Part shown: positions 14,610 to 24,506 of the stretch, one piece after another
How positions within the stretch are numbered: the first letter of the stretch is position 1
Layout: each line of letters starts with the position of its first letter
Source of the DNA: Alistipes sp.
GTDB lineage: Bacteria; Bacteroidota; Bacteroidia; Bacteroidales; Rikenellaceae
Assembly (NCBI GenBank): GCA_017623115.1
Contig: JAGAPT010000003.1
Location: 1-44,734, forward strand
Direction of reading: 5' to 3'
Length of the DNA: 44,734 nucleotides
Position numbers and translations under genes: made by a program
The notes under the pieces: generated by a model
Seen by the model: the letters and a program-made list of their open reading frames with translations, nothing else
Databases searched by the model: none
Told to the model about the DNA's origin: nothing

Positions 14610-16325
14610 TTACGCCCGGCGATATAATGCCACATCCTCCTCGTCGGAGGTGGTGACCACCGTATAGGCCTCGGCTACCTTGCCGGCCCCCATACGGCAG
14701 AAGATGCGGGCAGAAGCGAGATACTCCTCGGGGTGTTGGGTTGCCTCACGCAACAAGAGGTATCCCATGAGGATATGTCCGATGCTCTCGACCAAACGAC
14801 GTGCGTGGAACTCCTTGAACCCTGCAACCTCCTTGTCCAGTTGCTCGACACGTGCCACCATTTGGCGTACCTGTTCGGTCATGTGCTGCAACATGCCAAC
14901 CTCATTGGAAAGTGCCGGCGCATAGGCTTCAGCGGCATACCGCTCAATCTGTTCAAGGAAAATGCCCTTCGTTACCCCATTAATCGCGGCCACGACCTGC
15001 AGTTGTGAGGTTCCCTCATAGATGCTCATGATGCGTGCATCCCGATAGATTCGCTCGCAGGGATAATCTTTCATGAAGCCCGAGCCACCGTGTACCTGAA
15101 TGGCATCGTAGGCTGTTTGATTGGCATACTCTGACGAGAAGAGCTTCACAAGCGGCGTAAAACCATCGGCCAGACGGTTGTAGAACTTCATCTCTTGACG
15201 CTCTTCACTCTCCAATGCTCGTTCCTTGGCGACAGCAGCCAACTGCTTGTAAATCTCCACAAAACGAGCTGTTTCATAAAGTAATGCACGAGCACCTTGT
15301 GTCTTTGCCTTCATCTGTGCCAGCAACTCCGATACAGCCATAAACGAGGCTATCGGTTTTCCGAACTGACGACGCTCGAGAGCGTATTTCTCGGCCTCAC
15401 GAAGTGCAGCCTCGCAGGTGCCCACCGATTGGGCGCTGATACCCAGTCGTGCGGCATTCATCAGCGACATGACATATTTAATCAGGCCCATACGGCGGTC
15501 TCCCACCAATTCGGCCGGAGCATCCGAGAAAACCAATTCGCAGGTCGGTGAACCTTTGATGCCGAGTTTGTTTTCGATGCGGCGCACCTTGACGCCACCC
15601 CACGCTTTATCATAGACAAACATCGAGAGCCCTCGGGCATCGCTTGTGCCCTCCTCGGTACGGGCCAGCACCAACGAAAGGTCGCCATCGCCATTGGTGA
15701 TAAAGCGTTTTACGCCATTGAGTAGCCATTGACCTCGCTCCTCGTTCCAGGTGGCTTTCAGCATCACTGCGCCCAAATCCGAACCTGCATCGGGCTCGGT
15801 GAGTGCCATCGACCAGGTAGCCCCCTCTGCAGTACGTTTCAAGAAACGCTCCTTCTGCTCTTCGGAGCCAAATTCGTTGAGCGTCTCGGCGCAATCCTGC
15901 AATCCCCAGACATTCTGGAATCCGGCATCAGCACGAGCAATCATCTCGTTGACCATCACAAAGGTAACCAACGGAAAATTCAGACCGTCATACTTGCGTG
16001 GGAGCGACATGCCATCCAACCCTGCCGCATGAAAAGCGTGTAGATTCGCTACTGTTCCGGCTGCATACTCCACATGGTCGCCTACATGATGCGGCCCCTC
16101 ATGGTCGACGCTTTCTGCATGCGCAGCCAAGGTCTCGCCACATACCTCACCGGCCAACTCCATGACCAGCCGATACGAGTTCATCGCATCCTCCACATCC
16201 TGCGGGGCGTGGTTGTAGGCATCTCGTTCGGCAAAATTTCGCTCACGAAGTGCAATGATATGAGGCATCAGCGGATGCTCCAACTGAAGTTGTAAGTCTT
16301 TGTTGTCGAGAAAGAAATTAGCCAT
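14610..16325 (-). CDS. Acyl-CoA dehydrogenase
   Basis: A 571-residue FAD flavoenzyme that oxidises acyl-CoA to enoyl-CoA or works in reverse with ETF. It has the N-terminal, middle (MALTEPDAGSDLGAV; NGVKRFITNGD) and C-terminal domains of the family. ERRQFGKPI is present, and the catalytic glutamate is E437 in IYEGTSQ. About 130 residues follow the catalytic motif, so it belongs to the long (about 560-600 residue) subgroup, not the short-chain 380-residue type. The ATG at 16325 overlaps the etfA stop in a TGATG arrangement; a GTG at 16328 is also in frame but less likely. With EtfAB next to it, it should exchange electrons with that flavoprotein. The chain-length substrate is not evident. Confidence 0.92.
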   Translation of the reverse strand: MANFFLDNKDLQLQLEHPLMPHIIALRERNFAERDAYNHAPQDVEDAMNSYRLVMELAGEVCGETLAAHAESVDHEGPHHVGDHVEYAAGTVANLHAFHAAGLDGMSLPRKYDGLNFPLVTFVMVNEMIARADAGFQNVWGLQDCAETLNEFGSEEQKERFLKRTAEGATWSMALTEPDAGSDLGAVMLKATWNEERGQWLLNGVKRFITNGDGDLSLVLARTEEGTSDARGLSMFVYDKAWGGVKVRRIENKLGIKGSPTCELVFSDAPAELVGDRRMGLIKYVMSLMNAARLGISAQSVGTCEAALREAEKYALERRQFGKPIASFMAVSELLAQMKAKTQGARALLYETARFVEIYKQLAAVAKERALESEERQEMKFYNRLADGFTPLVKLFSSEYANQTAYDAIQVHGGSGFMKDYPCERIYRDARIMSIYEGTSQLQVVAAINGVTKGIFLEQIERYAAEAYAPALSNEVGMLQHMTEQVRQMVARVEQLDKEVAGFKEFHARRLVESIGHILMGYLLLREATQHPEEYLASARIFCRMGAGKVAEAYTVVTTSDEEDVALYRRA

Positions 16326-17344
16326 CACTTCGAGTTTTTCTTGTAGTACTTGATTAGCTTCGGTATCACCTCCTCGACACGTCCCGTAATGGCGTAGTCG
16401 GCAATCTTGGTGATGGGAGCTGCAGGATCGGTGTTAATCGAAATCACCATAGCCGACTGCTCCATGCCGGCCGTGTGTTGAATCTGTCCCGAGATACCGC
16501 AAGCGATATAAAGTTTCGGACGGACGGTAACACCCGTCTGCCCGATTTGGCGCTCCGGCTCCGTGAAACCGGCATCTACAGCTGCGCGTGAGGCACCTAC
16601 CTCGCCGCCTAACACCTCGGCCAGTTCGTGCAACAGCGCAAAATTCTCCTTCGAGCCTACCCCATAGCCACCGGCGACGATGATATGCGCCCCTTTGATA
16701 TCGATGTTGCGCTCCTTGATTTCACGGTCGAGAATCTCCACGGCCATGTCGCTCTCCGACAGATACCCCTGCCAGGCAATCTCCCGTCGTTCGCCCCGCC
16801 CCGATACTGCAGCGTAGGCTTTGCGCATCACACCCTCACGCACGGTAGCCATCTGGGGACGATGCTCGGGATTGATAATCGTCGCAATAATATTACCACC
16901 AAATGCCGGGCGAATCTGATAGAGCAGATTCTCATAATGGGTTCCCGTCTTGGCATCTGTGTGGTCGCCTATTTCCAACTGCGTACAATCGGCTGTCAAG
17001 CCGCTGTGCAGAGCTGACGATACGCGTGGTGCGAAATCTCGCCCTACACAGGTTGCACCAAAGAGCACGATTTGCGGTTGCTCGTCGCGAATCAGACCCG
17101 TCAGTACCGCTGTGTGAGGCAGCGTGCGGAAGGGTGCAAAGCAAGCATCATCGGCCACCCAGACCGTATCTGCGCCATAGCGAGCCAGCTCCTGCTCAAT
17201 GCCTGCCAAATCGGCGCCAATCACGACCGCTTCGAGTTGTACCCCCAATTGCGTCGCCAATTCACGCCCCTTGGTCAATAGTTCCAGGCTCACATCAGCC
17301 ACTCGGCCGGCCTCCTGTTCTATGTAAACAAACAGATTATTCAT
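16325..17344 (-). CDS. etfA: Electron transfer flavoprotein subunit alpha
   Basis: A 339-residue ETF alpha subunit. The C-terminal FAD-binding domain shows VAGGYGVGSKENF, GASRAAVDAGF and the signature PKLYIACGISGQIQHTAGM (about 278-296), followed by VISINTDPAAPI. The N-terminal domain forms the interface with EtfB. It is cytosolic and carries electrons between acyl-CoA dehydrogenase and other redox partners. It lies 15 bases after etfB and its stop overlaps the dehydrogenase start, so the complex is made from one transcript. Its potential for electron bifurcation is discussed under EtfB. Confidence 0.95.
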   Translation of the reverse strand: MNNLFVYIEQEAGRVADVSLELLTKGRELATQLGVQLEAVVIGADLAGIEQELARYGADTVWVADDACFAPFRTLPHTAVLTGLIRDEQPQIVLFGATCVGRDFAPRVSSALHSGLTADCTQLEIGDHTDAKTGTHYENLLYQIRPAFGGNIIATIINPEHRPQMATVREGVMRKAYAAVSGRGERREIAWQGYLSESDMAVEILDREIKERNIDIKGAHIIVAGGYGVGSKENFALLHELAEVLGGEVGASRAAVDAGFTEPERQIGQTGVTVRPKLYIACGISGQIQHTAGMEQSAMVISINTDPAAPITKIADYAITGRVEEVIPKLIKYYKKNSK

Positions 17345-17359
17345 CGTTTACTACTTCGA

Positions 17360-18238
17360 TTAACCGATGGTGTGTGCCGCCATCAACTCTTGAATCAAAC
17401 CTTCCAATTCCTCGTCAGCCGCCGTCAAACACTTGGCCTCCTTGGCTTGGAATACTACATTTTCGATGCGCTTGACCTTCGTGGGAGAGCCTTGCAAGCC
17501 CAATTGCGCTGCGTCGGGCTGAATATTGGCTGCCGTCCACTCGATAATCTCCAATTCGGGTTTGGCGGCTACCCGTTGCGCTGCGAAGGATGCGGGAGCT
17601 GCATGTAACTCCGAACGGCATCGAGCCGACTTATAGTACATGAGTCGTTTGGCATGGCGAGGGCGACATGCGGGAGCCGAGCCATTGACCGTAATCACCA
17701 ATGGGAATGGGGCTTTCACCACCTCAATACCCTCGGCGATACGACGACGAATCGTCAAATATCCCTGCTCGATGTTCACCACCTCCTCGGCATAGGTTAC
17801 CTGCGGAAGTCCCAATTTTTCGGCTACTTGCGGGCCAACCTGTGCCGTATCTCCGTCGATGGCCTGGCGACCGGCGACAATCACATCTGCACCAATCTTG
17901 CGGAGTGCACACGCCAAGGCATAGGAGGTAGCCAATGTATCCGAACCGGCAAATTCACGTCCAGAGAGCAGATATCCGCCATCCGCACCGCGATACATCG
18001 CTTCACGAATGATATCGGCTGCACGTTGTGGCCCCATCGTCAGCAGGTAGACCGAAGCTCCCGCGCAACGCTCTTTGAGGGTCAGAGCCAACTCCAGCGC
18101 ATGGAGGTCTTCGGGGTTAAAAATAGCCGGCAGAGCAGCACGGTTCACCGTGCCCTCTGCCGTCATGGCATCTTTGCCAACTTGTCGTGTGTCAGGCACC
18201 TGCTTGGCCAACACAACGATACGTTGTATGGTATTCAT
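17360..18238 (-). CDS. etfB: Electron transfer flavoprotein subunit beta
   Basis: A 292-residue ETF beta subunit. It has KQVPDT (residues 12-17), the nucleotide-binding-type loop VAGRQAIDGDTAQVGPQ (about 120-136) and the recognition region PTKVKRIENV. The GRQAIDGDTAQVGPQ loop is like that of EtfB proteins from anaerobes in the Bcd-Etf complexes, several of which bifurcate electrons between crotonyl-CoA and ferredoxin. That makes bifurcation possible but not proven here. The stop is 15 bases before etfA, and the start follows the purA stop by 16 bases, so purA, etfB, etfA and the dehydrogenase probably share a transcript. Confidence 0.95.
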   Translation of the reverse strand: MNTIQRIVVLAKQVPDTRQVGKDAMTAEGTVNRAALPAIFNPEDLHALELALTLKERCAGASVYLLTMGPQRAADIIREAMYRGADGGYLLSGREFAGSDTLATSYALACALRKIGADVIVAGRQAIDGDTAQVGPQVAEKLGLPQVTYAEEVVNIEQGYLTIRRRIAEGIEVVKAPFPLVITVNGSAPACRPRHAKRLMYYKSARCRSELHAAPASFAAQRVAAKPELEIIEWTAANIQPDAAQLGLQGSPTKVKRIENVVFQAKEAKCLTAADEELEGLIQELMAAHTIG

Positions 18239-18254
18239 TCAGATAATGTTTCAC

Positions 18255-19520
18255 TTAGCGGATGACCGTCTCGTCACGATCGGGACCCACCGATACAATC
18301 TTCACCGGAACGCCTGTCTCATGCTCGATGAAATCGACATAGCGTTTGAATGCCTCGGGGAACTCCTCGTAACTGCGGCAAGCACGCAGGTCGCACTTCC
18401 AGCCCTCAAAATCGGTATATACGGGTTCTACACCCTCCTCAATCGAATAGGGGAACTCGGTGGTCTCTACGCCATTGACCTTATAGGAGGTGGCGATACG
18501 AATGGTCTCGAAGTCGTTCATCACGTCGGACTTCATCATAATCAACTGCGTGACGCCATTGATCATGATGGCATATTTCAACGCCACGAGATCCAACCAG
18601 CCACAACGACGCTCACGTCCCGTCACAGCTCCATACTCATGGCCGATACGACGCAACGTAGCACCCGTCTCATCAAACAACTCGGTGGGGAACGGACCAC
18701 TACCTACGCGCGTGCAATAGGCTTTGAAGATACCGAAGACCTCGCCAATGCGATTTGGGGCGACACCCAAACCGGTGCAGGCACCTGCGCAGACCGTGTT
18801 CGACGAGGTTACGAAGGGATACGAACCGAAGTCGACATCGAGCAGCGTGCCCTGTGCACCCTCGGCCAGGACGCTCTTGTCGGCTTTCAGGGCGTTATTA
18901 ACGAAGAACTCGCCATCGACCAGCTGGAACTGCTTGAGATAGTCGACTGCCTCGAACCACTCTTGCTCCAATTCGGTGATGTCGTAGGCGAAGTCAAGGC
19001 TCTTCAGAATCGCCTCATGGCGGGCTTTGGCGCGCTCGTAGATGCTCTTAAAATCGGGGCTGAGCAAATCGCCCACACGCATACCGTTGCGGCTTACCTT
19101 ATCCGTATAGGTGGGGCCGATACCTTTACCCGTCGTACCAATCTTACCGCTACCCTTGGCAGCCTCATAGGCGGCGTCGAGGATGCGATGCGTAGGCAGA
19201 ATCAGGTGAGCCTTCTTCGATATGGCCAACTGCTTCGTCAAATCGTGACCGCTCTTGGCCAACTCCTCAGCCTCCTTACGGAAGAGAATCACATCGAGCA
19301 CCACGCCACCACCGATGATGTTGGCCTTACCACCTTGGAAGATACCCGAGGGAATCGAGCGCAACACATACTTCTCGCCATTGAACTCGAGCGTATGTCC
19401 GGCATTCGGGCCACCCTGGAAGCGGGCTACCACCTCATAGTTCGGAGTCAGCACATCGACCACTTTACCTTTACCCTCATCGCCCCACTGCAGGCCAAGG
19501 ATTACATCTACTTTCTTCAT
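18255..19520 (-). CDS. purA: Adenylosuccinate synthetase
   Basis: A 421-residue cytosolic GTPase-like enzyme that makes adenylosuccinate from IMP and aspartate, the first committed step to AMP. The N-terminal LGLQWGDEGKGK carries the catalytic aspartate and phosphate loop, GPNAGHT binds substrate, and GTTGKGIGPTY, GAQGTLLDVDFGSYPFVTSSN and TGRERRCGWLD are family signatures. The start is set at ATG 19520 (MKKVDVILG), because homologues begin there and the 15-residue extension from 19565 is unlike the family. Upstream is a perfect palindrome next to a -7 element. Downstream etfB follows after 16 bases. Confidence 0.97.
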   Translation of the reverse strand: MKKVDVILGLQWGDEGKGKVVDVLTPNYEVVARFQGGPNAGHTLEFNGEKYVLRSIPSGIFQGGKANIIGGGVVLDVILFRKEAEELAKSGHDLTKQLAISKKAHLILPTHRILDAAYEAAKGSGKIGTTGKGIGPTYTDKVSRNGMRVGDLLSPDFKSIYERAKARHEAILKSLDFAYDITELEQEWFEAVDYLKQFQLVDGEFFVNNALKADKSVLAEGAQGTLLDVDFGSYPFVTSSNTVCAGACTGLGVAPNRIGEVFGIFKAYCTRVGSGPFPTELFDETGATLRRIGHEYGAVTGRERRCGWLDLVALKYAIMINGVTQLIMMKSDVMNDFETIRIATSYKVNGVETTEFPYSIEEGVEPVYTDFEGWKCDLRACRSYEEFPEAFKRYVDFIEHETGVPVKIVSVGPDRDETVIR

Positions 19521-19557
19521 TGTATCGTTTGTATTATAAATATTTTCGCAAACAAAA

Positions 19558-19579
19558 GGCTGCAAAACATTTTGCAGCC
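19558..19579. promoter_or_regulatory. Perfect 22-bp palindrome upstream of purA
   Basis: GGCTGCAAAA (19558-19567), CA, TTTTGCAGCC (19570-19579): perfect 10-bp arms with a 2-base centre. On the minus strand it begins at the last G of a TAATTTTG -7 element (19586-19579), so it would cover the transcription start of purA, a classic repressor position. The minus strand continues TTTTGTTTG, so a terminator for the upstream LRR gene is the alternative. The 2-base loop argues for DNA recognition. Confidence 0.5.
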
Positions 19580-19586
19580 AAAATTA
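19579..19586 (-). promoter_or_regulatory. Candidate -7 element of purA
   Basis: The minus strand reads TAATTTTG, an exact TAnnTTTG match, 59 bases before the purA ATG. The nearest upstream TTG leaves only 14 bases, so the -33 is poor and the promoter call rests on the -7 alone. Confidence 0.4.
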
Positions 19587-19652
19587 CAAAAAAGTTTTTA
19601 CAATTCGGGGTTCCGGGCAGGAGTTTTTCACCAAGTTATAAACATACCGGCT

Positions 19653-20291
19653 TTATTCTCGCTCAATCAATGTCGTTGGCGACTCAAAATCAATCTGCTG
19701 CCCCGGTCGATAATAGACCGTTTCGAGCAGCGGATTGGCTCGCACGTTGGCCTTCAGATTGCCGGCACACGGTGCTACGTCCAGCATCACCAGCCGATTT
19801 CCCTGTGCCTCGAGCAGTCGTAAAATGCCATTGGTTTGCAATTCGAGTTGCGAAAGGCGATTTTCCGAGCAGTTCAACTCCGTCAGCACGCGCAGATTCT
19901 TCAAACGCAAATCGGTCAAGGCATTACGGGAACAATTCAAGGTGCGGAGCTCGGTGCAATCCTCGACATTGAGGCGGACTAATTCGTTATCCGAGCAATC
20001 CAACCGCTCCAAATGTGCAAACTCATCGATATCATCCAAGAACCGAATCAGTTGTCCCGAGCAATCCATCTCCACAATCCGCTCGGCCTCATAGCGCGAG
20101 AAACGGCCGTCTCCGTTCAAGTCATAGCGATCCAGGCAGAATGCCATAAATCGCTCATCGTCAAAGGTTAGATAGATGCTGCGGTTACGATCATCCTGCT
20201 CATCTTCGGCCATGCCGCAAGCGACAAGGCCAAGCAGCATTGTTCCAACAAATAAGGTGCTATGAAATCGGCTATATGTCAACATCGTCAT
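19653..20291 (-). CDS. Leucine-rich-repeat lipoprotein with an EF-hand-like segment
   Basis: A 212-residue lipoprotein. The lipobox is GLVAC with C25 (or C23 if translation starts at the second ATG). An EF-hand-like or dockerin-like calcium loop, DLNGDGRFSRYE (57-68), comes next. About four short LRR units follow (about 90-165) with repeated LxxLxCSxNxL patterns such as LERLDCSDNELVRL and LTELNCSENRLSQL. LRR lipoproteins of this type are surface-associated in Bacteroidetes and are thought to bind proteins or glycans. The start overlaps the preceding gene by 20 bases, suggesting translational coupling with the acidic-tailed protein. The binding target is unknown. Confidence 0.8.
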   Translation of the reverse strand: MTMLTYSRFHSTLFVGTMLLGLVACGMAEDEQDDRNRSIYLTFDDERFMAFCLDRYDLNGDGRFSRYEAERIVEMDCSGQLIRFLDDIDEFAHLERLDCSDNELVRLNVEDCTELRTLNCSRNALTDLRLKNLRVLTELNCSENRLSQLELQTNGILRLLEAQGNRLVMLDVAPCAGNLKANVRANPLLETVYYRPGQQIDFESPTTLIERE

Positions 20292-20613
20292 CGGTCGATA
20301 CTACCGAGTCGACCCCGTCGCCGCTACCGTCATCCGACAGCTCATCGGCACCCTTCAGGTCGTCATCGTAGTAATCCTTGTCATCTTCCTCGTGTGCTTT
20401 GTCATCGATTTTGACATCGATTTTCACCAGATAGGCCACATCCTCGGTGTCATAGGGAACGGCGTAGAAAAAATCTCCATTCGGCTTATCGATACGCATC
20501 ATGGCGTCGGTAAATCCAAGCGGATAAAAGGCCTTTACGGCCTCCTGCAACTCGGGGCTCAGGTTGTGGAAACTGGTTACGATATGCTTCTTTGCCATAT
20601 TCTGTTTTGCCAT
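20272..20613 (-). CDS. Small conserved-looking protein with an acidic tail (unknown function)
   Basis: A 113-residue soluble protein. Residues 1-72 form a compact region (KHIVTSFHNLSPELQEAVKAFY, YAVPYDTEDVAYLVKIDVKI). Residues 73-113 are an Asp/Glu-rich low-complexity tail (DDKDYYDDDLKGADELSDDG). No signal peptide or membrane helix is present, so it is cytosolic. Translation may start at M1 or M6 (MAKKHIV). It overlaps the LRR lipoprotein gene by 20 bases. I do not recognise a function; the tail could bind metal or basic proteins. Confidence 0.7.
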   Translation of the reverse strand: MAKQNMAKKHIVTSFHNLSPELQEAVKAFYPLGFTDAMMRIDKPNGDFFYAVPYDTEDVAYLVKIDVKIDDKAHEEDDKDYYDDDLKGADELSDDGSGDGVDSVVSTDDDVDI

Positions 20614-20698
20614 AAGTAGTGTTCAAAATTTTCTGCAATTATACGCAAAATTTACCTATTGCAACACATCTGGATTTTTTTTTTGCATTTTTTTTTAA

Positions 20699-22822
<2,124 letters not shown>

Positions 22823-22828
22823 TAGCGT

Positions 22829-23725
22829 ATGTTAAAAGAAAAACTTTCCGGCGTGGGTGTCGCCATGATTACCCCCTTTACCGAGCAGGGACAAGTCGAT
22901 TACCAAGCCCTTGGCGATATGGTCAATTATGTCATCGAGGGAGGTGTGGATTACATCGTAGCCCTCGGCACAACGGCCGAGACGCCGACCCTCTATAACT
23001 CCGAACGTGCCGTGATTGCGATGTACACGGCTCACAAAATCAATGGTCGTGTGCCGCTGGTGATGGGTTGCGGTGGTAACTCGACGAGCGAGGTCTTGGA
23101 CCAGCTGCGCGAATTTGACCTGCGTGGTGCCGATGCCATCCTGAGTGTTACCCCCTACTACAACAAACCCTCGCAGGAGGGTCTTTATCAGCATTTCAAG
23201 ACCGTGGCTGAGCACTCGCCGCTGCCCGTGATTCTCTACAACATCCCGGGGCGTTCGGGCGTAAACATGACCGCCGAGACGACGCTACGCCTGGCGCGCG
23301 AGATACCGAATATCATCGGTATCAAGGAGGCCTCGGGCAATCTGGAGCAGATGCAGCAGATCATCGACAACCGCCCCGAAGGATTCCTCGTACTGTCGGG
23401 CGACGACGGCATTGCCATCGAGCTGATGGAGCGTGGCGGCGATGGCGTCATTTCGGTGGCTGCCAATGTCTTCCCAAAACTCTTTATGGAGTGCATCAAT
23501 CTGGCCAAGCAGGGCAACTACACCGCTGCCCGCAAAGCCTGGGAGGATGCCGACATGGAGGATGCCGTGGCTGCACTCTTTGCCGAGGGTAACCCCGTCG
23601 GTGCGAAGTGCGCCCTCTCGGTGATGGGAAAAATCGGCCCTACGATGCGTCTGCCACTGGTTCCCGGCTCGGCGCAACTGCGTGAGCGGTTCAAAATGCT
23701 CATCGAGAAATACGATTTACACTAA
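22829..23725 (+). CDS. dapA: 4-hydroxy-tetrahydrodipicolinate synthase
   Basis: A 298-residue TIM-barrel aldolase that condenses pyruvate with aspartate semialdehyde, the entry step to lysine and diaminopimelate for cell-wall synthesis. Visible signatures are GTTAETPTL (substrate loop), the VTPYYNKPSQEGLYQHF segment with the catalytic tyrosine, YNIPGRSG and the Schiff-base lysine in IGIKEASGN (about 165). Length is typical. It lies 6 bases after ligA and probably shares its transcript. The two downstream lipoprotein/secreted genes start 40 bases later and may belong to the same unit. Confidence 0.97.
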   Translation: MLKEKLSGVGVAMITPFTEQGQVDYQALGDMVNYVIEGGVDYIVALGTTAETPTLYNSERAVIAMYTAHKINGRVPLVMGCGGNSTSEVLDQLREFDLRGADAILSVTPYYNKPSQEGLYQHFKTVAEHSPLPVILYNIPGRSGVNMTAETTLRLAREIPNIIGIKEASGNLEQMQQIIDNRPEGFLVLSGDDGIAIELMERGGDGVISVAANVFPKLFMECINLAKQGNYTAARKAWEDADMEDAVAALFAEGNPVGAKCALSVMGKIGPTMRLPLVPGSAQLRERFKMLIEKYDLH

Positions 23726-23765
23726 ACGACTCGTTTGTAGGCTGTAATCAAACCATTGGAAACAG

Positions 23766-24503
23766 ATGAAACGTCTCTTTGCTTTGTTGCTGCTGTTGCC
23801 CGTACTCGCGGTGTCCAAAACCCCGGTCGAGGAGGATATTCTGCAACGCATCACCGACCAGAACTCCCCCTTCTACTACACGGGACTGATGATGCGTTAC
23901 GAGAATGGCGATGCGACCCTTTCGGACGAGGATTATCACTACCTCTACTATGGGTACGCCTATCAGGACAATTATAAACCGCTCGCTACCAATCCCGATT
24001 TGGAGCAGTTGCTGGCACTCATGCAGGGCTTGAATCCCGACCAGACCGACCGCACGCAGTTGGAGGAGATGCTCGTGGCGGCTAATGCGGCTCGCCAAAA
24101 AGACCCCTTCAGCCCGAAAATTCTCAACGTGCTGACCTTCATCTACGAATCGTTGGGCGAAAAGGTCAAAGCCGAGCAGTGGGCCCGTCGCATGAATGGT
24201 GTGATTCGTGCCATTGTGGCCTCGGGAGACGGCTTGACGCAACGCACACCACGCCATATCCTGATGTTTGACCATGCACTCGATGTGATGGCGGCCGAGG
24301 GGCTTCCCTGTGGCAAGGCCCGCATCGTCAGTCGCAACGTGGAGTTCATTCCCCTGGCAGCCTCCTATGTCATCGACGGCAAGAAGCGCAAAGGTTTCTA
24401 CTTCGATTTCAGCCGTGTCTACTGGAATAAGCCCGAGGGCTACACCTATAAACGAGATCGCACCTGGCAATTCAATAACCTCAAACCTCGAGAATACAAA
24501 TAG
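23766..24503 (+). CDS. Secreted DUF4919-like protein
   Basis: A 245-residue protein with a short signal peptide (MKRLFALLLLLPVLAVSKT). A mostly helical mature region follows, with the conserved-looking blocks FYYTGLMMRYENGDATLSDEDYHYLYYGY and FYFDFSRVYWNKPE. This matches the Bacteroidetes DUF4919 family as I remember it; no reaction is known. The tandem-helix pattern around 70-150 looks TPR-like. A C11 peptidase lipoprotein gene begins 3 bases after the stop, so the two envelope proteins are co-translated and may act together. Confidence 0.78.
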   Translation: MKRLFALLLLLPVLAVSKTPVEEDILQRITDQNSPFYYTGLMMRYENGDATLSDEDYHYLYYGYAYQDNYKPLATNPDLEQLLALMQGLNPDQTDRTQLEEMLVAANAARQKDPFSPKILNVLTFIYESLGEKVKAEQWARRMNGVIRAIVASGDGLTQRTPRHILMFDHALDVMAAEGLPCGKARIVSRNVEFIPLAASYVIDGKKRKGFYFDFSRVYWNKPEGYTYKRDRTWQFNNLKPREYK

Positions 24504-24506
24504 ACT

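Noticed and set aside
16326-16328. GTG as start of the acyl-CoA dehydrogenase
   Set aside because: The ATG one codon later makes the common TGATG coupling with the etfA stop and is preferred.
18075-19823. 582-codon plus-strand frame opposite purA and etfB
   Set aside because: Antisense to well-conserved purA; no domain features.
20675-20696. Two T runs of about 10 and 9 bases upstream of ligA
   Set aside because: AT-rich tracts are common in Bacteroidales promoters. No hairpin precedes them, so they do not form a terminator, and no specific role can be supported.
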